Shown here: one piece after another, positions 36,901-51,513 of the stretch | Layout: the number at the start of each line of letters is the position of its first letter | Numbering within the stretch: the stretch's first letter is position 1 | Origin: Centroberyx gerrardi | Lineage: Eukaryota; Chordata; Actinopteri; Beryciformes; Berycidae | Length of the DNA: 64,000 bases | Reading direction: 5' to 3' | Assembly: GCF_048128805.1 (NCBI RefSeq) | Contig: NC_136003.1 | Coordinates: forward strand, 21,343,340-21,407,339 | The notes under the pieces: generated by a model | What the model saw: only the letters and a program-made list of their open reading frames with translations | Databases searched by the model: none | What the model was told of the DNA's origin: nothing | Made by a program: the position numbers and the translations under genes

Positions 36901-39900
36901 CATCAACACGTACACGGAGGCAGTGCAGACTGTAGATCCAATGAAGTCCACAGGGAAACCTCACTCCCTCTGGGTGTCCTTTGCTAAGTTCTACGAGGAG
37001 AATGAGCAGCTGGATGATGTAAGTCAAAGCGGTCTTCCCACAGGGATACTACAAGCATCCATTTCATGTCTATTGTGTTTTCCACCCTTGTTTTCTTCTT
37101 TTTGTTATCTCTTACTTTTTCTGCATGTGTCACTTAGGCCAGGACCATCTTTGAGAAGGCCACCAAAGTGAACTACAAGCAGGTGGATGACCTGGCCGGG
37201 GTGTGGTGTGAATATGGAGAGATGGAGCTACGCCACGAGAACTATGAACAGGCACTGCGCATACTGAGGGTGAGACACCAGCATATTACATCTACAGTCA
37301 TTCTCACTTTTAAAGTCAAATATATATGATCAACATCAAGTTGTTGTTCTTTACCTGTGTAAAAATGCTACAGTAGATATAGATGTAAAATGTTATGTTT
37401 AATTATTTGAATATAGAAAGCTACAGCCATCCCATCCAAGAAAGCTGAGTACTTTGATGCATCTGAGCCAGTCCAGAACAGGGTCTACAAATCCTTGAAG
37501 GTCTGGTCTATGCTGGCGGACTTGGAGGAGAGTCTTGGCACTTTTCAGGTATGTCCTTTACATGTTTGTGCGTGTTTAATTTCTACTGAGAATAGACAGT
37601 CATGGTCCTCTTCATTATGGGATAGGCTAGTTCTGCTTTATTAGAGAGTATAAGGGAATGATATGCAACAGGCAGAGATCATGGGGCTGACAAACTCACA
37701 AGTATGTAGTCTGAGCCTCCGACTGCCGGTCCACTGTGTGCTCTGGAATGTCCCTGAAATCTGAATCTTCACCCATCCCTGTGGACTAGACAGATTTAGG
37801 CCGCCTTCGGTTCCATGTAAAATGCTTCGTCTTGATGTTGTCTTCCCTTGAATCGAGGGGCGATTCCCAAAATGCCCGGATGAAAATTGACTGACAAAGT
37901 GGAATTCGGGTCCAACGTCTGTTAAACAAGGGAGCATTTATTCTCCCTCGTTCCCTCGTTTTTCCTCCCTTCCACTAAGGGTAAAAAATACAAGCTTCCA
38001 GTATGAAGTGTATCCCACAATCCACCGCTCTGCTCCGGTTGCTGAATCTGCGCTGAATGTAACTGAGCGATGTTGTGAAATGATATCCTATAAATGTAAG
38101 CTGTTTTGGCAACTTCCAATTTTGATGTAGTTTCAGTTTTTCATAATGCTGCACCATTCAAAAGTGGGCTGGTTGTCAAAAGATGCAGCGTTTTAAGTGT
38201 TTTCAATAACTTTTAGCTGCAATTTTATTTGGTTACAAACATGAGAGTAAAACTGCTTGCTCGAAAAGCCTTTTTTCATTTCTTTTCTGTGAGTAAATAC
38301 ATAGGAATTGTGAGGGCTGTTCAGTTTTGACTTGTATTGATCCCTCACCTTTCTTCCCTTGCTGAGAACCAGAAGGGTTTACTTGTTGTACATCAGACGT
38401 TTCGTCACTAGGGGGCTCACTGAAGCATGATAATGATGAAACAAATGCAGCCTTGGTCTTAATGCTTTCTTCATCTTCCATTTCCTCCTCAGTCTACGAA
38501 GGCGGTGTATGACCGTATTATTGACCTCCGCATTGCCACGCCACAGATCATCATCAATTATGCCATGTTCCTGGAAGAGCACAACTACTTTGAGGAAAGC
38601 TTCAAAGTAATTACATGCTACTAATTCACTCATTGTGTAGTCTTTTCTTGCTCAAAGTAGCGCCCATTTAAACAATTTTCTAACATCTATGTTTATGCCT
38701 TTCAACTCTTTCTAGGCATATGAGCGTGGCATTGCTCTCTTCAGGTGGCCAAATGTGTATGACATCTGGAACACTTACCTCACCAAGTTCATTGACCGTT
38801 ACGGGGGCAAGAAGCTGGAGAGAGCTAGAGATTTATTTGAACAAGCCTTGGATGGCTGTCCCGCCAAGTTTGCCAAGAGTAAGTAGCTTTGTTACAGGTA
38901 TCAGACAACTCAGTTATATTCCACATTAATGTTTTTAATTTAAAAAAATTGTAAAACTGAGATACTTTGTGTAATACTATACATTATATAGTTTTTGAAT
39001 AAAGGTAAAGGAATTGTGTTCAGAATAAATGTGCTGAAGCCTATTGTACCATTGTGTCTCGCTTTCTAGCCATTTACCTGTTGTATGCTAAACTGGAAGA
39101 GGAGTTTGGTTTGGCACGACATGCCATGGCTGTCTATGAAAGAGCAACGCAGGCAGTGGAGACTGAGGAGAGGCATCACATGTTCAACATCTACATCAAG
39201 AGAGCTGCTGAAATCTATGGAGTCACCTACACCAGAGCCATTTACCAGAAGGCCATAGAGGTACATGGTAGTATGATAGTATGACATGTACACATTACAC
39301 TCCATCAGTGACCATGCTAACATGCCATGCTAGAGCTCTGATCTACTGAATTATTTTGATTTTGAGATGATTCATGTAGACACTATACTCTAGATAATGA
39401 GTCAATTTAAGTTCTTTCTCGAACTGTAAATAATCAAATTAAGAAACCTGAGCTGCCTATAACAATGTATTTTGTCAGTGAAATACTGCAAAAACAGTTT
39501 ATGTGATGTTTTTCTTGAGTTTAGAGTTATTCCATACAATCGGGCACATAATTGGGATAAGTAACAAATGAAAATTCTACTTGTAATGTTTTTGCCATTT
39601 TTTTCACACTGTAGAACAAATATGAACATCTCTGTCATCAGAAACAAAGCTTTTCAAATAATTATGTCTGGGGTTATTGGCACAACACCTACTACAAAGT
39701 CCGACTCATGTGAATTACAAGGCTTGCTATGACGCTGTCACTTAAAGCCAAAGTCACTTTTTATTTGTTTGTTTTAACTTCATCTCAGTTTTACTGGATC
39801 TCTAGATCGTATTGGCATGCTTAATGTACTTTTTCATTCACAAATTAATGAATCATAATGTAAATCTCTCTTAAATCTTATATCAGTAGTGGACAGTGAC

Positions 39901-41444
39901 TGGCAAAAGAGCCCTAGATTTCACCATCTTCTATGCTTCAAAAATTGCCTCATGTTGACGTATTACATTAGAAGCATGAGACATATTCTGAATAACTAGA
40001 TTATCATAATCTGTTCAAATGAGTATTTAAATAACATAATTATTTGAAACGTGTAAACAGTGATTTATCTTCATGTGCATGCATTGGAGATGACCCGAGT
40101 TTTGTGTCTCCCCAAGGTCCTCCCAGATGAGCACTCCAGGGACATGTGCCTGCGCTTTGCTGATATGGAGAGTAAACTGGGTGAGATTGACCGTGGCAGA
40201 GCAATCTACTCCTACTGCTCCCAGATCTGTGACCCAAGGGTAAGATGATCTACCTCCTGTCATCACCTTTTCCGATTGAACTGTTGCATTTTCTTCATCG
40301 ATCGGCGCATATTTCCCACTACCACATACTGTATTTCCCTGATGTATTAATGAACTTCCCTTTATTTCTTTCAGGTGACTGCTACTTTCTGGCAGACCTG
40401 GAAAGAATTTGAGATCCGCCACGGAAATGAGGACACCATCAGAGAAATGCTGAGGATCAAACGCAGTGTCCAGGCCACATACAACACCCAGGTCAACTTC
40501 ATGTCCTCTCAGATGCTGAAGGCCACTACAAGCTCCACAGGCACTGGTGAGAAAGCACACACTAACCCATGGCTAGTATTTTTCAGCCTGGGCTAGTGCA
40601 AAAATTGCACCCAATGGCCAATTTGAATGTGGGATATTTGAAATGATATGGACATGGTAGCCAAATGCCCCACTCAGCTAGTGCCCCAAATCCTGAGGTT
40701 ATGTTCCAGGAGCTAATACATGCTACTGTACTGTACAGGCATACAGTTCTGCTGAGGTTTGTGTGTCTGTGTGTGTCCAACCATTTGTCTAACTGTTTGG
40801 TTTGTGTCCAGTGTCAGACCTTGCTCCGGGCCAGATGGGGGTTGATGACATGAAGATGCTGGAGCAGAAGGCACAGCAGCTTGCTGCCGAGGCAGAACAG
40901 GACAAGCCCAAGCCCAAAGAAAAGATTCTCTTTGTCAGGTCTGTGATCCATTTTCTCCCCCTGGCCACCACCCTTGTCTTCATCGCACAAAGCTACAGAT
41001 GTGATAGTGGTTGTCTTTCTATGGACGGTATTACTCAAGAGAAAATGAGCTGTGGAAAGTTCCACCCTGTTTTTAATTGGGTTATGTGTGCTGAAGGAAT
41101 TGAAAGCACATACTGCATGTCTTAACCTCTGCATCTGCTTATGCAGGAGTGACACTTCTCGCAGTGAGCTGGCTGAGCTCGCCAAACAGGCCAATCCTGA
41201 TGAGATCGACATTGACGATGACGATGAGGATGGAGACGACGAAGAGCAAGGACCGGATGGTGAGTGACAGACACAACATGCCAACAGTCAAACAGCAAAT
41301 ATGATTTCAGTTTAAACATTCATGGATGTTTATTTTATTCATGAAAATGCTAATTGTCTTCTTTTTTGACTTGACTTCACAGAGGTGCAGCTTGAACAGA
41401 AGAGTGTCCCCACAGCTGTCTTTGGAGGGCTCAAAGAAGACTGA
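33917..41444 (+). CDS. xab2: Pre-mRNA-splicing factor SYF1 / XPA-binding protein 2
   Basis: Nuclear scaffold made of HAT (half-a-TPR) repeats, part of the Prp19/Isy1/Aquarius complex of the activated spliceosome, also tied to transcription-coupled repair through XPA. Exons: 33917-33952, 34340-34488, 34805-34928, 35038-35235, 35560-35694, 35807-35971, 36144-36288, 36379-36530, 36899-37018, 37138-37269, 37417-37548, 38493-38606, 38716-38878, 39070-39260, 40117-40239, 40375-40546, 40812-40938, 41147-41259, 41383-41444. They total 2,553 bases, 850 aa (human about 855), phases consistent throughout. Hallmarks: [11 protein letters not shown] after the first junction, [53 protein letters not shown], acidic tail [11 protein letters not shown] and end VFGGLKED. 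The start is the only ATG in frame in exon 1. No canonical AATAAA seen in the next 450 bases. Confidence 0.97.
37549..38492. other. xab2 intron with an unusual GC-richer block
   Basis: At 944 bases it is the largest xab2 intron. The part from about 37650 to 38100 is richer in GC than the neighbouring introns and has CCCTCGTT direct repeats near 37945-37960. It may be an inserted element or an antisense first exon. No inverted ends or protein homology recognised. Confidence 0.35.
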
Positions 41445-43200
41445 ATGGGGGGGAAAATATCAGTAGCTATCATGTGACCACACATGCAACTTTAAAAAGA
41501 TGCAGTCTTTGGATTACTGTAGTCGTAGAATAGACTGTATGCATTTTCAAATCTGTGTAACTACTATTGTTTCCCATTTATTTTAATAATAGAATGTGAC
41601 ACATTTGTACCTAATAATTGAATAACAGTGAGAATGGCAACATTTGTACCTTCTCAGTATTTTCCTGGTATGCATGGCACTGCGTATTTTGGTTGTACAG
41701 TACATAAAATTATGAGCCTGTGTTAGTATTGGCCACATGATGTCAGTCTTTCTCAATTTTGCAGTTGAAGGTAATTCTTTGAGCAGTTTTCTACTAGTCA
41801 GAAATGATAAAGTCATACAATAACTTCAAGTTTGATCTACTTTGATTTTGACTCTTATTTCATGACATCAATTTGTGAAGGAATTAGCAGTGAAAACATG
41901 CGGATGTACACCTGTACAATGCGGCGACCTTTCTCTGACAGGGCGGATGTTGTTCTGCCCTAGAAAAACAAAGGGGAGGAGTTTGGTTTCTTCAAGGGAG
42001 AGTATTTGATTGAAACCGGAGCTGGGCATTCAAGCCTCACATTGTTGGACTGAAGTTCACCATTTAGTGGCTGTCTTGCAAAACTCTTTTTACACTTTTT
42101 TTTTAAAAGACGCAACTGTAATTCAGACATTACTACTCGCATATTAGGATCATGCACCAATCATACATGCATTTATATACTAGTAGAATAATTTGAAGAC
42201 TGACTAAATGTAGAGTAGATCTACTTAAGTTTTTGATGGATAGGCCTCATGCCATTTCACTTATGTCACCATAAGGGTTAAATTTATGGAAGACTGTAAA
42301 GAGTGCAGATGAGGGATACATTATGCTCTTCCATAATTAGATTAAAATAGTTTCAAGGTAATCCTCTTACATGGTTACAGCAGAGGGGTGCTAGGGGACC
42401 TCTTGGAACTTTCAGTATTATCATGTGATGAGGAGGCACTCACTGGAAACAAAACCTGAAAAATAACTGGAAAGAAAATATCTCAGTTCAGTATAATTAT
42501 AAGTGAGGATCTTGAACAATTTCCTACAGTTATTTTTGCCTTTTCGTCCTACTTACATTTACACTTTCTAATGCTACGGGTGTTAACTGTTACTCTCATT
42601 CCAGCTTTTATATTTAATATTACTGTAGGCTACTATAAAGGTGCTTGTTGTCTTTCTAACCACTTTGCCACCCACTTTCTTTAATCTGTAGGCTATGTAT
42701 ACAGTCCAGTACACTAGTAGGCCTATACCGTTTATACTTATTCATATATATTTGTAAAATATGTAGCATTTTCATTTATTTTATTTATTATGTTTGCCCA
42801 TGTTGAAACATGCATGAAAGATCCTGCCTTATGTCGAGGAATGACAGACTATTTCATGTAGGAAACGTCACAGGCCAGTTCAGCTGACGTGGGCGAGTCA
42901 TTCCCTAACGAACATAAAATTTGGTGTCACTATATATTCCTAAAATACTCCCAGGGACTTCTAATTGCGTTGTGATATTTGCATAATACGCTTCGAAAAT
43001 GAATAGCAGGATCACTTTTTGTTTTTTTTTCGTGTGTAAAGACGTTCCCTGTCAAAATTAGCCGCTCCAGGCAACAGTTCACCTGTCCGCCAGCAGATGC
43101 ACCTGTCCCAAAGAGTCATACCTCTACCTGCTGGCTGCATTCACACAGTTAGATCCCGCCCTCCTCATCCAAGCTCAATTGCTATTGGACCGCCGGCGGA
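41445..43200. other. xab2 3' UTR and xab2-camsap3 spacer
   Basis: AT-rich from 41445 to 42850 with no gene recognised. From about 42850 the DNA becomes GC-richer and has TGACGTGG near 42887 and an inverted CCAAT at 43184-43188, in keeping with a camsap3 promoter. A 66-codon minus-strand frame at 41960-42160 has no recognisable similarity. Confidence 0.55.
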
Positions 43201-43287
43201 GCGAGCGCTCCCAGTGTGGGGCACCTGGTAATCAGTCATCGGCGGGGCTCTCTGTGGAGCTGCTTACAGTAAACTGACTACACAGCA

Positions 43288-43362
43288 ATGCGGACGAAGG
43301 GCAAAAACGAGGGGAATATTCCGGCTTTCTCTAATAACCCGGTGGGCCGGGGGCTTCATTAG
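43288..43362 (+). other. Upstream ORF in the presumed camsap3 5' leader
   Basis: ATGCGGACGAAGG opens a 24-codon frame that ends TAG at 43360-43362, before the main ATG at 43608. Very short frames also start at 43504 and 43525. Whether it is in the transcript depends on the start site, not visible here. Confidence 0.45.
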
Positions 43363-43607
43363 GTGGCGAGGCATCATTTAAAGACTGATTTCGTCTCCAA
43401 AACCGGAGAAAAAAGGGACATTCACTGGATTGGAAGCAGCTCCGGGGCGGATATTTTTCCCCGACGAAACGCTTACCCACATCCGTATTCCCAGCCCCTG
43501 TAGTATGGAATAGTCTGCTAAAAGAATGATTGCCTGAATTTTTATACTGCCTTGTAGCCTTTTTTGCCAGTACTGCTTCCCTTTTCCCCATTTTCTACGG
43601 ACTCGCT

Positions 43608-46600
43608 ATGGTGGACTCCAATGCCATGAGGAAGACTTTTGTAGTCCCGGACATAAAGCCATTGGATTTGTATGATTGTACTAAGGCAAAAATATGCGCA
43701 AGTGTCGGATGGCTACTGGCAAAGTCCTACGGCAATGCAGGTAGGTTATAGTTAATGCTACAGGCCTGATGATGTATGAACGTATCCAGAGAGATCTTTT
43801 GAAAACCACCATCCCTTTGTGGTCCAGCAGTATGTTTATATGCAGTTTACCAGTTAAATGAAGAGCGCACGCATGAAGGTGAACTGCGCTATATGTAAAG
43901 CTCAGCGATTTTGGGGCACAAAGAGCAGCACATGAAAGGCGGACCATGCACTGTATGCATTTCCAACTCATACACATGTCATTTGTTCTTACTCAGTGGG
44001 TGGTCAGTCACATTTCATAGGTAGATGTGTCCGAAAAAGGGCCTCCTCCGCAGGCCATATCACGCTAAACCCAGTCTGTCGTATTTCTAGCCACCAGACA
44101 TCAGCAATCAATTGCGGGCTATTGTGTTCTTATCCGATTTAGTTTACACAGAAATGGGACAAGGGGCGTAGATTGTTTTAGAAGTGTTATTCATTCCCAG
44201 TGTTGACAGCTTCTAGTAATACAATGTTACTATCTAACCCCCAACATATAATCAGGACCAGTCAAAATAGCTGTATAATTCTGAGTTTGTACTGAGTGGA
44301 TAGACTACATAGACTTTAATTCTAATTCATTTAATCGGGAGTTTTCTTATCCTTTCTTATTCTCATCTTGTCCTTAGTCAGCAAAGCCCATGAGGCGCTT
44401 GAGACAAACCATCCGGCCTTTCCATGATGCGCAAACACACCCACCTAAGAGAATCCTTTTGTTGGAAACAGCATAGTTATCATAAGACGTTTTTATGCCT
44501 TAGGTTTCCAGAACTCCCTCTTAAAAGCAGCGTCTGCACTGACCTTGAGGAGATAGCTAAGTCTATTCCCACAGGCAAATTTGCTGTATAGGCCTATCTG
44601 GTAGATCTCACAGAGAAAGCACCAAAACAGTCCTGTTTGAGAAAAGCCTGAGGAGGGAACCACCTCCCTTTCACTTTCCTTAGATGTGCATGTAAATAGA
44701 AGCTCTGGGTCAGTCAGTTATAAGCTAATGGTTTGAGATTTAATCATAGACTTCACTCAGTTTGGGCTGTTAAGAGTATGAGGTGAACTCTATTTTACTT
44801 TAACAACCTTACTCAATGTGTTACGCAATCCCAGGCCATGGGTCCAGGACTCTAGGCTGCAGTTTGTTGCCTCTGTGTGCTCTGCTTAGCACCTCAACCA
44901 CGCCCTCCGGTCAAAGTCACCCTCCATACCTAGCTAAAGGAATATGAGGACTGGGACTGTTGGTGTGCAGTGGTCCTCATCATCAGCTGAGATAGCCTAG
45001 AGCTGCTGATATTTTCCTGCAAAGTCAAGATGACATCATCAAGTCCCTTCCCGGAAACTCAACTGGGTAGAACATCAGATAGTGCAGCAGCAGCCAGACG
45101 GGTCATCTGGTCCTCAGCTCTTTCAGGTCAATCATCCTGCCAATCAATCCTAATGATGACAATGGACCGCAACCTTCATCTCTGAGTCTCTGCACCACGA
45201 AATGAGCTTTCATGTGGGCCACATATCTCAAGTCTTTCATGTAAATACTGTGCTGTACTGTATACAAACAGACTGTAGCCTTTACTGGGAGCAGGCAAGG
45301 GCCTAATGACCATCTCTTAAAAAAAATGATTTATATTCTCATCTACCCTAAAAATGAATTTATGTAGGCCTGCATGTATGTTAATTTGGAGGCTGGCCAT
45401 GATCTTGGACTGTGAAATCTCTTTGTGAACATGAATAACATGCTTTCAAAGCTAGAAACTAGAGTACCGAAACTTGGACTTGCTTTGTTGACAATTCATT
45501 GGAGAGTGACTCTATGGATTCATGAGATATTAGTTTGTGCCTTTACTTTGGAATGAGACCAGACAGTCTTGAATCTCTAGTTTCTAGCTTTGGGAGAAAC
45601 ATGTTCATGTGAACTGTCAAGTTCATAGGGATAATATATGTAAATTCTGTTTACATATGGGTTTTCCCCTTTGAGTACACACTAGTGATGTCTATTGTGC
45701 CTGTTTGTAATCCATCTGAGAACAACTTAATTAACAGTTATGAAAAACGGAGCCCGTCTTATCCCCTCCTCATCTGGTCATCAATCCCTTCTCCTGAGAA
45801 TATTCCAGAAATGAAATTGAAGCTCCTTGTACTAGGATGTTGTAAAACCTTTGTTTGTTTAGTGCATCTGAAACCTGTTGCTTTAGCTCCACCTGGCTAC
45901 AAAGCTGCTTGGATCATACTGAAATCCAGTTGGAGCGATTACTCATCTTTTCCCCCATCAGTGTAGCTATGGTGAGTCACCAGGGGACGAGGACCTGGGG
46001 AGGAAGTTGGCATGCTGTTGGTGTTTGACAAAACATCAATCTTATTGGTAAAAACATATGAAACTCTACCAGACTATGGTTAAACCCCTTGATACACTGA
46101 CTGGGTTGTGCAAGGTGTGTCAAGATAATAATAATGTGATACTTTGTTGGTCCCTTTAAGGAAATTCTCTTTACTTGCTACACTCCACACTGAGGTCAGG
46201 CTCAGTTGCACAACAGTGCACCAGGAGCTGGTAGGAACTCAGTCTCTAACTTGAGGACACTTCTGCGTTGTCCTGGTAGTCTTTCAAGCACCCATAGGTG
46301 CTGGGTAGACTGCCCTCTTTATGCAATTTATGGCTGCTGTGCTTATGTCATACCCAAGCTAGGTCTAGGTATATTTGGCAGTTTCACCCCTTTGGTCAGG
46401 TGAAAAATATTTTTTTTCATCTGGTGTAATTGACGTTTATTGATTACTCAAGATAATATTCCTTAAGGGTATTAGCCAGAATATGCCAGATGCATTGTCT
46501 TAGGTTTTAATTTATAGTTGGCTGTGTCTCAAAAGAGGCTGTTTCAAATATGCTGAGCCTTGGCAATGTTTCACTTCTACCATCTTTGTACTGTGGACTG

Positions 46601-49600
46601 TTTTGCGGGGTCTTTTCCTTAGTTCTCTGTCCTGGTTTTTCAATTAGGTGTATCACTCAGGACTAGAGGTCATGCGTAGAGAATAACACAGCCCCTCTCA
46701 CTACTGCTGGATTTTGGGGCATTAAAACAAGACCTGGCCTTGTTCTAAAACAAGAGCGTATAATCGTCCCCGTTTTGATCCTTTCCACCACATGATGGAG
46801 TTTTTTATAACTCAGTTTTCCAAGACAGCCTATCTAGAAGCTGCAGCCAATATCCTTATCAAAACATAGGTATTGTTAAGTATTCATTTTGTAGAATGTT
46901 TCCCAAAAGTGTTTTCAGATGAGTATTTTCAGATGAGTACTGGACAGGTAAATATTGCTACTTCATTTAGGCTAACCAAGACTTGGGAGAGGAGATAACT
47001 TGAATATAATGTTGTCATTTGAGCCCCAGCTTCCAGCCTCTATGCTTACCTTGCACACTTCTGCACATCTGAGCTCTTATGAATTATTGAATCCAAGCCA
47101 GACTTTCTGAAGGGTTCTAGCAAGACAGCCTGACAGCTTATATCGTCAAATGCAGCAGGTTTTGCAGACTGCTGTGCCACGCAATTAATGCAAAGAGCTT
47201 CTTAATGTTCACTGTTACCATGACAACCTTCTTGAAATCCAATGCCGGTCAGTCCACTTGGGTGTAAAGTGGGATGCGGGGGGACGGGGTCTACCCTTAC
47301 TGAATACTCCCAAGGGAGCTAGCTTGGTTCAAACTGCGGTTGATTTCAGCTGACCCGTGCTTGGGTGTGTTTGTGTTGCTTTGTGGCCCTTGATTACTCT
47401 CAGGCACGTGCCTGAAATGTTTGTGACATGACCAGCATGCTAGCTCAATCAATCAATTAAGTAGGAGAACACATGGCCCCTGTTATCAGCAGGCTATCAA
47501 GCCATACAGGTCAGTGTAGATATGAGCTTACACAGCTGAACTGACTACAGCCATGAAGGCAAGCTACATCACTTTATCTGCACTTTATTAATGAGTTGAA
47601 TTTTAACAGACTGAATTGTGTTGATACCAGTCAAGCATCACTTTTTCTACCATGGTCCTTCAGTTTTGATAGTTTGGTGTGATAATAGTAACAATGTAAT
47701 ACTAATTGCTGTATGAAAATTCTCTTTTCGCTTTGCCCCGTTCACAGGGAGGTGAGAGTTCAGGGTCAGTTAAAGTATGGAGGAGCTGGAGGTGGTAGGG
47801 ATTCAGTGTCTTGCTGAAGGACTCTTCAGTAGAACAGGTGCTTGCAGACACGAGGGCTTCAACCCTTCCGCTTGAAGCGTGCTCTCCCTGCTCACTCTGT
47901 AGTCTTCAGAATCGTCTGTATGCGCACATTTGACCTTTGGTTTCTCACCCAGACCAATAGATAGGCCGTGACCCCATGACCTGTGAGAGTGACAGAGAGG
48001 CTGGTGCTCTGGTTTGTGTAAGCTCACAGACACCAGTGTTTGCTATCTAAATATTACCCTGGGGGTGTGTTGATATCAACATTATGGTGTCAACATTATG
48101 GAGACATCACACTCCTTTTTTGCTTGTAATTATGCTTTAAGGCTGCCATCTTCTCACTCCTCTTCATTGCTGCCTATTTCTTTTAGCTTTTTCACATTAG
48201 GCGTGTTGCTCTATCGGATGTTTGTTGCTATGGAGTGCAGGTGCATAGCTTTGGGAAGTGGTGTCTGGATTTGCAAACTTTCCATTTTTCTCCCAGTTTG
48301 TTTCTGTGATGTGTGTGACACACAGAGTAGTCATTCATGGCCAGGCTGTCCCATAGGGAAATCATGCTCCTATCGACCGCATTCATCTCGCTGAGCTGTG
48401 GCATTTGCATCCAGCTTTGCATTCTGGATCAATTTTTTTTTTTTGTTTTGTTTACGCAACGTCATTGTGGGAATTAATTATTAAGGACTTATTACTTAAT
48501 TATTTTCTCCACGTGCATTATTTTGTCTAAACTACCTGGACCTGAGACTAAAGGTGTAAATAGTTTGGTTGGTTTGCCTAAATGTTTACACGACTAAACT
48601 GACCATTGGAGTTTAAAGGCACACAATGGCATATTCACAACAAAATGGGCCGTGTGGCGTGACTCGCAATATTGTTCGACACCTATAGTCATCATGCAGT
48701 GAGAGTGAGCTGAAGAGACAGAGGCCAGGGCATTGTCTAACCTCTGTGAGGCTGGGTGTTTTGTTGTATTGTCTGATGTCAGTGGCTCCATTACAGTGCT
48801 TTAATGACACAACAACATAGTGACATCTCCCTTGTAATAATCCTTCTGTCAGACACACACACTCCCGCACTCAAATACATACACTTCACATCCATGTGAG
48901 TTTCTCCTTTCTCTTTTCAGGCAAGCTGCTGGTATTTCAGCTTTTCAAATTTTGACCGTAGGGCCTTTAAAAAAAAAAGAGGTGTTTTGTTCAAATATGT
49001 TTGTGCATGGATGTAGGCTATTGGATTTGGTGCTGGTTTCATCAGGTCTGAATGCAGAGAAACCAGTTTCACAGAGGTGTGTTGGGTGTGTGTTTCAGGA
49101 TAATGTTTGCTCTGATCTCGTTTACAGAAAAAACAGTCCAAATAGATTACAGTCTTCAACTTGTTACTGGTGGTGCTACACTTAGCTAAACTACCCTCTC
49201 TTTGGGTCGAGACACAGAATATGAGTTTTCCTTGTTTACTTTCGATAGGTTTCTGGCTGCAGCATTGCTTCACGTTGCATTGTTGCTCTTTGAAAACTGC
49301 GGGTTTACAACAAGCCAGAGGTTCTCAAAGAGGGGGGAAAAAAGAGTGGCAATGTATCTCGTAATCCTTGGATGATAATGTCTGGGCTGGTATGTCATCA
49401 TGCCCCACTGACCTTGATGCCTGCTGATTACTGGATCTGTTCACTAGCCGTTGCATGGCTCTGGACCGACGTAGAATACGCCATAGTATCATAGTTGCAG
49501 AAGGACACTTGATACTGAGGCAGTGCCAGCTACTGAAGTTTACAGACAAGGAAGTGCGGTGCTTTATATACTAGGAAGATGAATTTGCAACCAGTCTATC

Positions 49601-51462
49601 AAGCTTGTCACCGCATCCTCTGCCCTCTGGCCTTTTGATTCAGTCACTGGTTTTGCCATGAGACGCACATACTAGCTTTTCCTCTCTTTGCGTTGGCCTT
49701 TCTACCTACTCCAGTTCTCTGGCTCTCTTACATACACACAGATAGTCGCACAATCTTGCTTCATTTAACCCGGTTCTGCTCACTCACTCATATGATTATA
49801 CCTCTGGGGTATACACCAGTTGTCTCAATCTGCCACTGCACCTTGCAGAAAGCAGGTTTCTAAGCAAGTGAATGTATTTTATACTGTTCTAACATGTTAT
49901 TATACAATGTCTCCCTTTTTTGCTGGTGTTTTTTGCTGGTGTTTTTTGACTGAAGAGAGACGAGGACTAGGAATGATAGGAGTTGATGGTGACGTAGCCT
50001 GTTCCCTGTCCTATTTTCAGAGCATTCAGAGACTTCATCCTATTTATCTCCTCCACCCTGGACATATTTTGTGTTACTTTTTGCAGTTATCTCTCTAGTA
50101 GCAGTACTGTTCCCAAGAATGTATCTGACTGCGTCTGTGTTTTGTCTCTCTGTAGAGAATGTCCCCGTGGAGCTGCGTGACCCCTTCTACTGTGACCAGT
50201 ATGAGCAGGAGCACCTTAAACCGCCCGTCACGCGCCTGCTGCTGTCCTCGGAGCTCTACTGCCGCACATACAGCCTGTTACTGGGGGACACCGGGGCCGA
50301 GGCACCCCCCAAAGACAACGCCGCCCTGCTGCAGCTCCTCGCTAAGAGAGGCATGGCCCCCAAAGACCAGGACACGCCGGTGACTGACGCAGACCTGCGG
50401 CACAAACCCATCAAAATGGTAAAGAAAGGGTGTGGTGTTTACGTAGGGACTTACGGTCTTTGTTTGGTTATGGGAAGGGTAAACACATGGAAGATTTCCA
50501 TCACTCCACACCAGTCTGGCAGACAAGTGTGTGGGTGGCTAGAAACTGCCCTGTGTTTCTAGACCAGTCTAAGCAGTGAGCGTGTCTCCTCATGGGGACC
50601 CAGAGGCACTACCAGCCAGGGGGCTATAGAAAAGCAAAGGGGGTCGGGTGGCCTTGTGGATGTAGGGACTTGTTTATGCTTTGATTCTAGGGATTAAAGG
50701 ACATCAAAAAGACCCCCACCCATTCCAAACCAGCCCCCATCCCCCTCGCTGCCCCCAGCTGATCCCTGAGGATGAGTGGATCCAGCTGTGAGGACTAGGG
50801 CGGTCAGGGTGACATGGGGGACGACCGCTTTAATTCCAGGGTGCGGGAGGGAGGGAGAGCCTGCAGAGGTATACAAATAGGTGGTCCAGATCAGATGGAG
50901 AACAATGGCTGAACAGTTCTGGTGAAACTGGAGATGCTGTGTCGAGAGAACACTCTGGGCTGGCTCAACGAGCTGAATCAAGAGAAACTGGTTTGTCTTC
51001 TCGGCTCGCGACAATGAATCTCTCTCTCTTTCTCTTACTCACTCTAGTACACACACACGCTATAATATGGTCCTAAATTCTCCTTTCATATTCAGAGAAC
51101 TAAGTTTATTTTCAAATTAGCTTTGTAATTGCCTGCAAGAAGGGAAACGGTGTCAGCTTTGATGGAGCAACTGCTTTTCTGCTTCAGTTGTCAGTCTTGC
51201 TGTAACCTGATTTTGAAGTATTCAGTACAGTTCCTCCCTTCGTACAGATTATTGTCTTCATTATGCAGCGGCATGTAGCCTCATTTCCTCAGCCATTTTG
51301 ATTTACGCACATACAGGCTGTGTTTTGAAAGCCAAGGAGGGAGTCTGTACAGATGGTGTTCCCGTGTAGTGAGGTGAAAGCTGTCTGCTTCACTGCCTCT
51401 GACTAGTGGCCATTGCAGCAGGTGTGGCTCCACTGGTGATGTAGTGATGATGAGCTTAATTT

Positions 51463-51513
<51 letters not shown>

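Larger units (their letters stand above)
43741..50155. other. camsap3 intron 1
   Basis: 6.4 kb with no recognised gene. It holds an inverted repeat (45425-45614), dispersed-repeat fragments at about 46120-46270 and 47683-47850, and T- or A-rich runs. The first kilobase may carry promoter-proximal control sites, but none could be named. Confidence 0.7.
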
